Assembly: GCF_008369125.1 (NCBI RefSeq)
Contig: NZ_VOAY01000002.1
Span: forward strand, 558,001 to 622,000
DNA: 64,000 bases
Reading direction: 5' to 3'
Origin: Allopusillimonas sp008369125
Lineage (GTDB): Bacteria > Pseudomonadota > Gammaproteobacteria > Burkholderiales > Burkholderiaceae_B
Below the pieces are notes generated by a model. That model worked only from the letters and a program-made list of their open reading frames with translations, made no database searches and was not told the origin of the DNA. The position numbers and the translations under genes were made by a program. The stretch's first letter is position 1. Each line of letters begins with the position of its first letter. Shown here piece after piece: positions 62,889-64,000 of this stretch.

Positions 62889-64000
62889 TTATACGTAGTC
62901 GCTGATACGATCCTCGAATTCGATCATAAACCGGTTCAGCGCTGCCTTCCAATTGCGGATCGGCATTGACCATTTCTTTGATGCATCCATGATCGCCAGA
63001 TAGACCACCTTGCGTGCTGAATCGTCGGTCGGGAAGAGCTTGCGCTTTTGGATGGCTTTGCGGATGACGCTGTTCAGTGATTCGATCGCGTTCGTCGTGT
63101 AAATGGCCTTGCGAATGTCCTGGGGGTAGCGGAACAGCGTGTTCAGATTGGACCAATGGTTGCGCCATGAGCGGCTGATGTGCGGGTACTTCTCGTCCCA
63201 ACGCTGCCCGAACTGGTCCAACGCCTGCAGCGCCTCTTCCTCCGTGGCTGATTGGTAAATGCGCTTCAGATCTGCCGTCACAGCCTTGTAGTCTTTCCAG
63301 GGCACATACTTCATTGAGTTGCGCACCATGTGAACGATGCACAGCTGTATTTGGGCCTGTGGATACGCGGTACTGATGGCATCGGGAAAGCCCTTGAGTC
63401 CATCCACGCAGGCGATGAGGATGTCCTTCACACCACGGTTTTGCAGCTCAGTGAGAACTCCCAACCAGAATTTGGCACCTTCATTCTCGGAGAGCCACAT
63501 GCCCAGTAGCTCCTTGTGGCCATCCAGATTCACACCCAGAGCCAGGTAAATCGCCTTGTTGATCACCTGCTTGTCCTGGCGGATCTTGACCACGATGCAG
63601 TCCAGATAGACGATAGGATAGACCGGGTCCAGCGGGCGAGACTGCCACTGCACCACCTCTTCTATGACCGCTTCGGTCACCCTGGAAATCAGGGTCGGTG
63701 AGATATCGGCGTCGTACATCTCCTTGAACGTGGCGACAATTTCCCGGGTACTCATGCCTTTGGCATAAAGACTCAGGATCTTGTCATCCATCGAGGTAAA
63801 GCGTGTCTGGCTCTTTTTCACCAACTGCGGCTCAAAGCTGCCCTCGCGATCACGGGGCGTGTTCAGATCGAACTGGCCGTCCTCCGTCTTCAGGGTCTTG
63901 GTGGTGTAGCCATTGCGGCTGTTGGCGTTCTCAGACGATTCGTGCCGCCTGTAGCCCAGGTGCTCATCGAGCTCGGCCTTCAGAGCCGCCTCGACCGTGA
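62889..64000 (-). CDS. IS256-family transposase, 5' end outside window
   Basis: The frame is open to base 64000 and continues beyond, so the GTG at 63824 is not the true start. About 370 residues are visible. They have the mutator-type core with Asp in PIVYLDCIVVKI, Asp in LIACVDGLKGFPDAI and Glu in TTNAIESLNSVIRKA, followed by the family end FMIEFEDRISDYV. It moves the element by DDE chemistry. Confidence 0.93.
   Translation of the reverse strand, partial: TVEAALKAELDEHLGYRRHESSENANSRNGYTTKTLKTEDGQFDLNTPRDREGSFEPQLVKKSQTRFTSMDDKILSLYAKGMSTREIVATFKEMYDADISPTLISRVTEAVIEEVVQWQSRPLDPVYPIVYLDCIVVKIRQDKQVINKAIYLALGVNLDGHKELLGMWLSENEGAKFWLGVLTELQNRGVKDILIACVDGLKGFPDAISTAYPQAQIQLCIVHMVRNSMKYVPWKDYKAVTADLKRIYQSATEEEALQALDQFGQRWDEKYPHISRSWRNHWSNLNTLFRYPQDIRKAIYTTNAIESLNSVIRKAIQKRKLFPTDDSARKVVYLAIMDASKKWSMPIRNWKAALNRFMIEFEDRISDYV

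Larger units (their letters stand above)
62857..64000 (-). mobile_element. IS256-family insertion sequence, partial
   Basis: The element begins at the terminal repeat 62857-62878 and runs off the right edge of the window. Its transposase is intact as far as seen. The left flank is the purT 3' region. Target duplication cannot be checked because the other end is missing. Confidence 0.85.

Overview
The window looks like chromosome of a beta-proteobacterium of the order Burkholderiales, most likely family Alcaligenaceae (a Pusillimonas/Advenella/Bordetella relative). The reasons are three orphan Bug-type solute receptors, the DUF3348-DUF802-OmpA-DUF2894 gene set, many LysR regulators with transport and catabolic genes, and moderate to high GC. 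No rRNA, tRNA, CRISPR array or phage was seen. The genus is inferred; no 16S or housekeeping marker is present.

Layout. 1-6.5 kb: end of an SLC13 permease, a Bug receptor, and a four-gene CUT1-type ABC importer with a Tat-exported binding protein. 6.5-11.2 kb: a minus-strand branched-chain amino-acid-type ABC operon in the order livM-livK-livH-livG-livF. 11.9-17 kb: a second Bug receptor with a clear terminator, an Lrp/AsnC regulator, a GST, a MOSC protein next to a VanB-like reductase (possible split YcbX/mARC-type system), and an AllA-like cupin. 17.3-18.4 kb: a split lipoate-protein ligase. 18.6-23.8 kb: a tight minus-strand operon encoding a MotA/TolQ-like channel protein with a long repeat-bearing tail, a MotB-like OmpA protein and two DUF partners. 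This is a stator-like machine of unknown role. 24.2-25.9 kb: small membrane proteins. 26-28.7 kb: gltS coupled to a TAXI-type lipoprotein. 28.9-35.4 kb: two catabolic/transport units with paralogous class II aldolases around a LysR regulator and a third Bug receptor. 35.5-39.1 kb: a large catalase and an MDR reductase. 39.4-45.5 kb: Asp/Glu racemase, gltIJKL ABC transporter, D-cysteine desulfhydrase and a LysR regulator. 45.5-50.1 kb: a tight operon with fatty-acid hydroxylase, desaturase, ketosynthase fused to a heme-oxygenase-like domain, and an unknown protein, probably a lipid or specialised-metabolite pathway. 50.1-62.8 kb: pirin, LysR, cyclase-family hydrolase, dodecin, PAS-LuxR regulator, gamma-glutamyltransferase, BrnQ, YchJ, AlkA, thioesterase, OsmC and PurT. 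62.86 kb to the end: an IS256-family insertion sequence running off the window.

Two systems stand out. One is the stator-like operon (18.6-23.8 kb), whose core resembles ZorA/ZorB or MotA/MotB but which has different partners. The other is the ketosynthase-oxidase lipid operon (45.5-50.1 kb). A third, structural signal is that the 3' ends of three unrelated genes (near 25.7, 40.3 and 57.5 kb) run into short degenerate tandem repeats that begin in, or abut, the coding sequence. All assignments rest on reading motifs and gene order; no database search was run.
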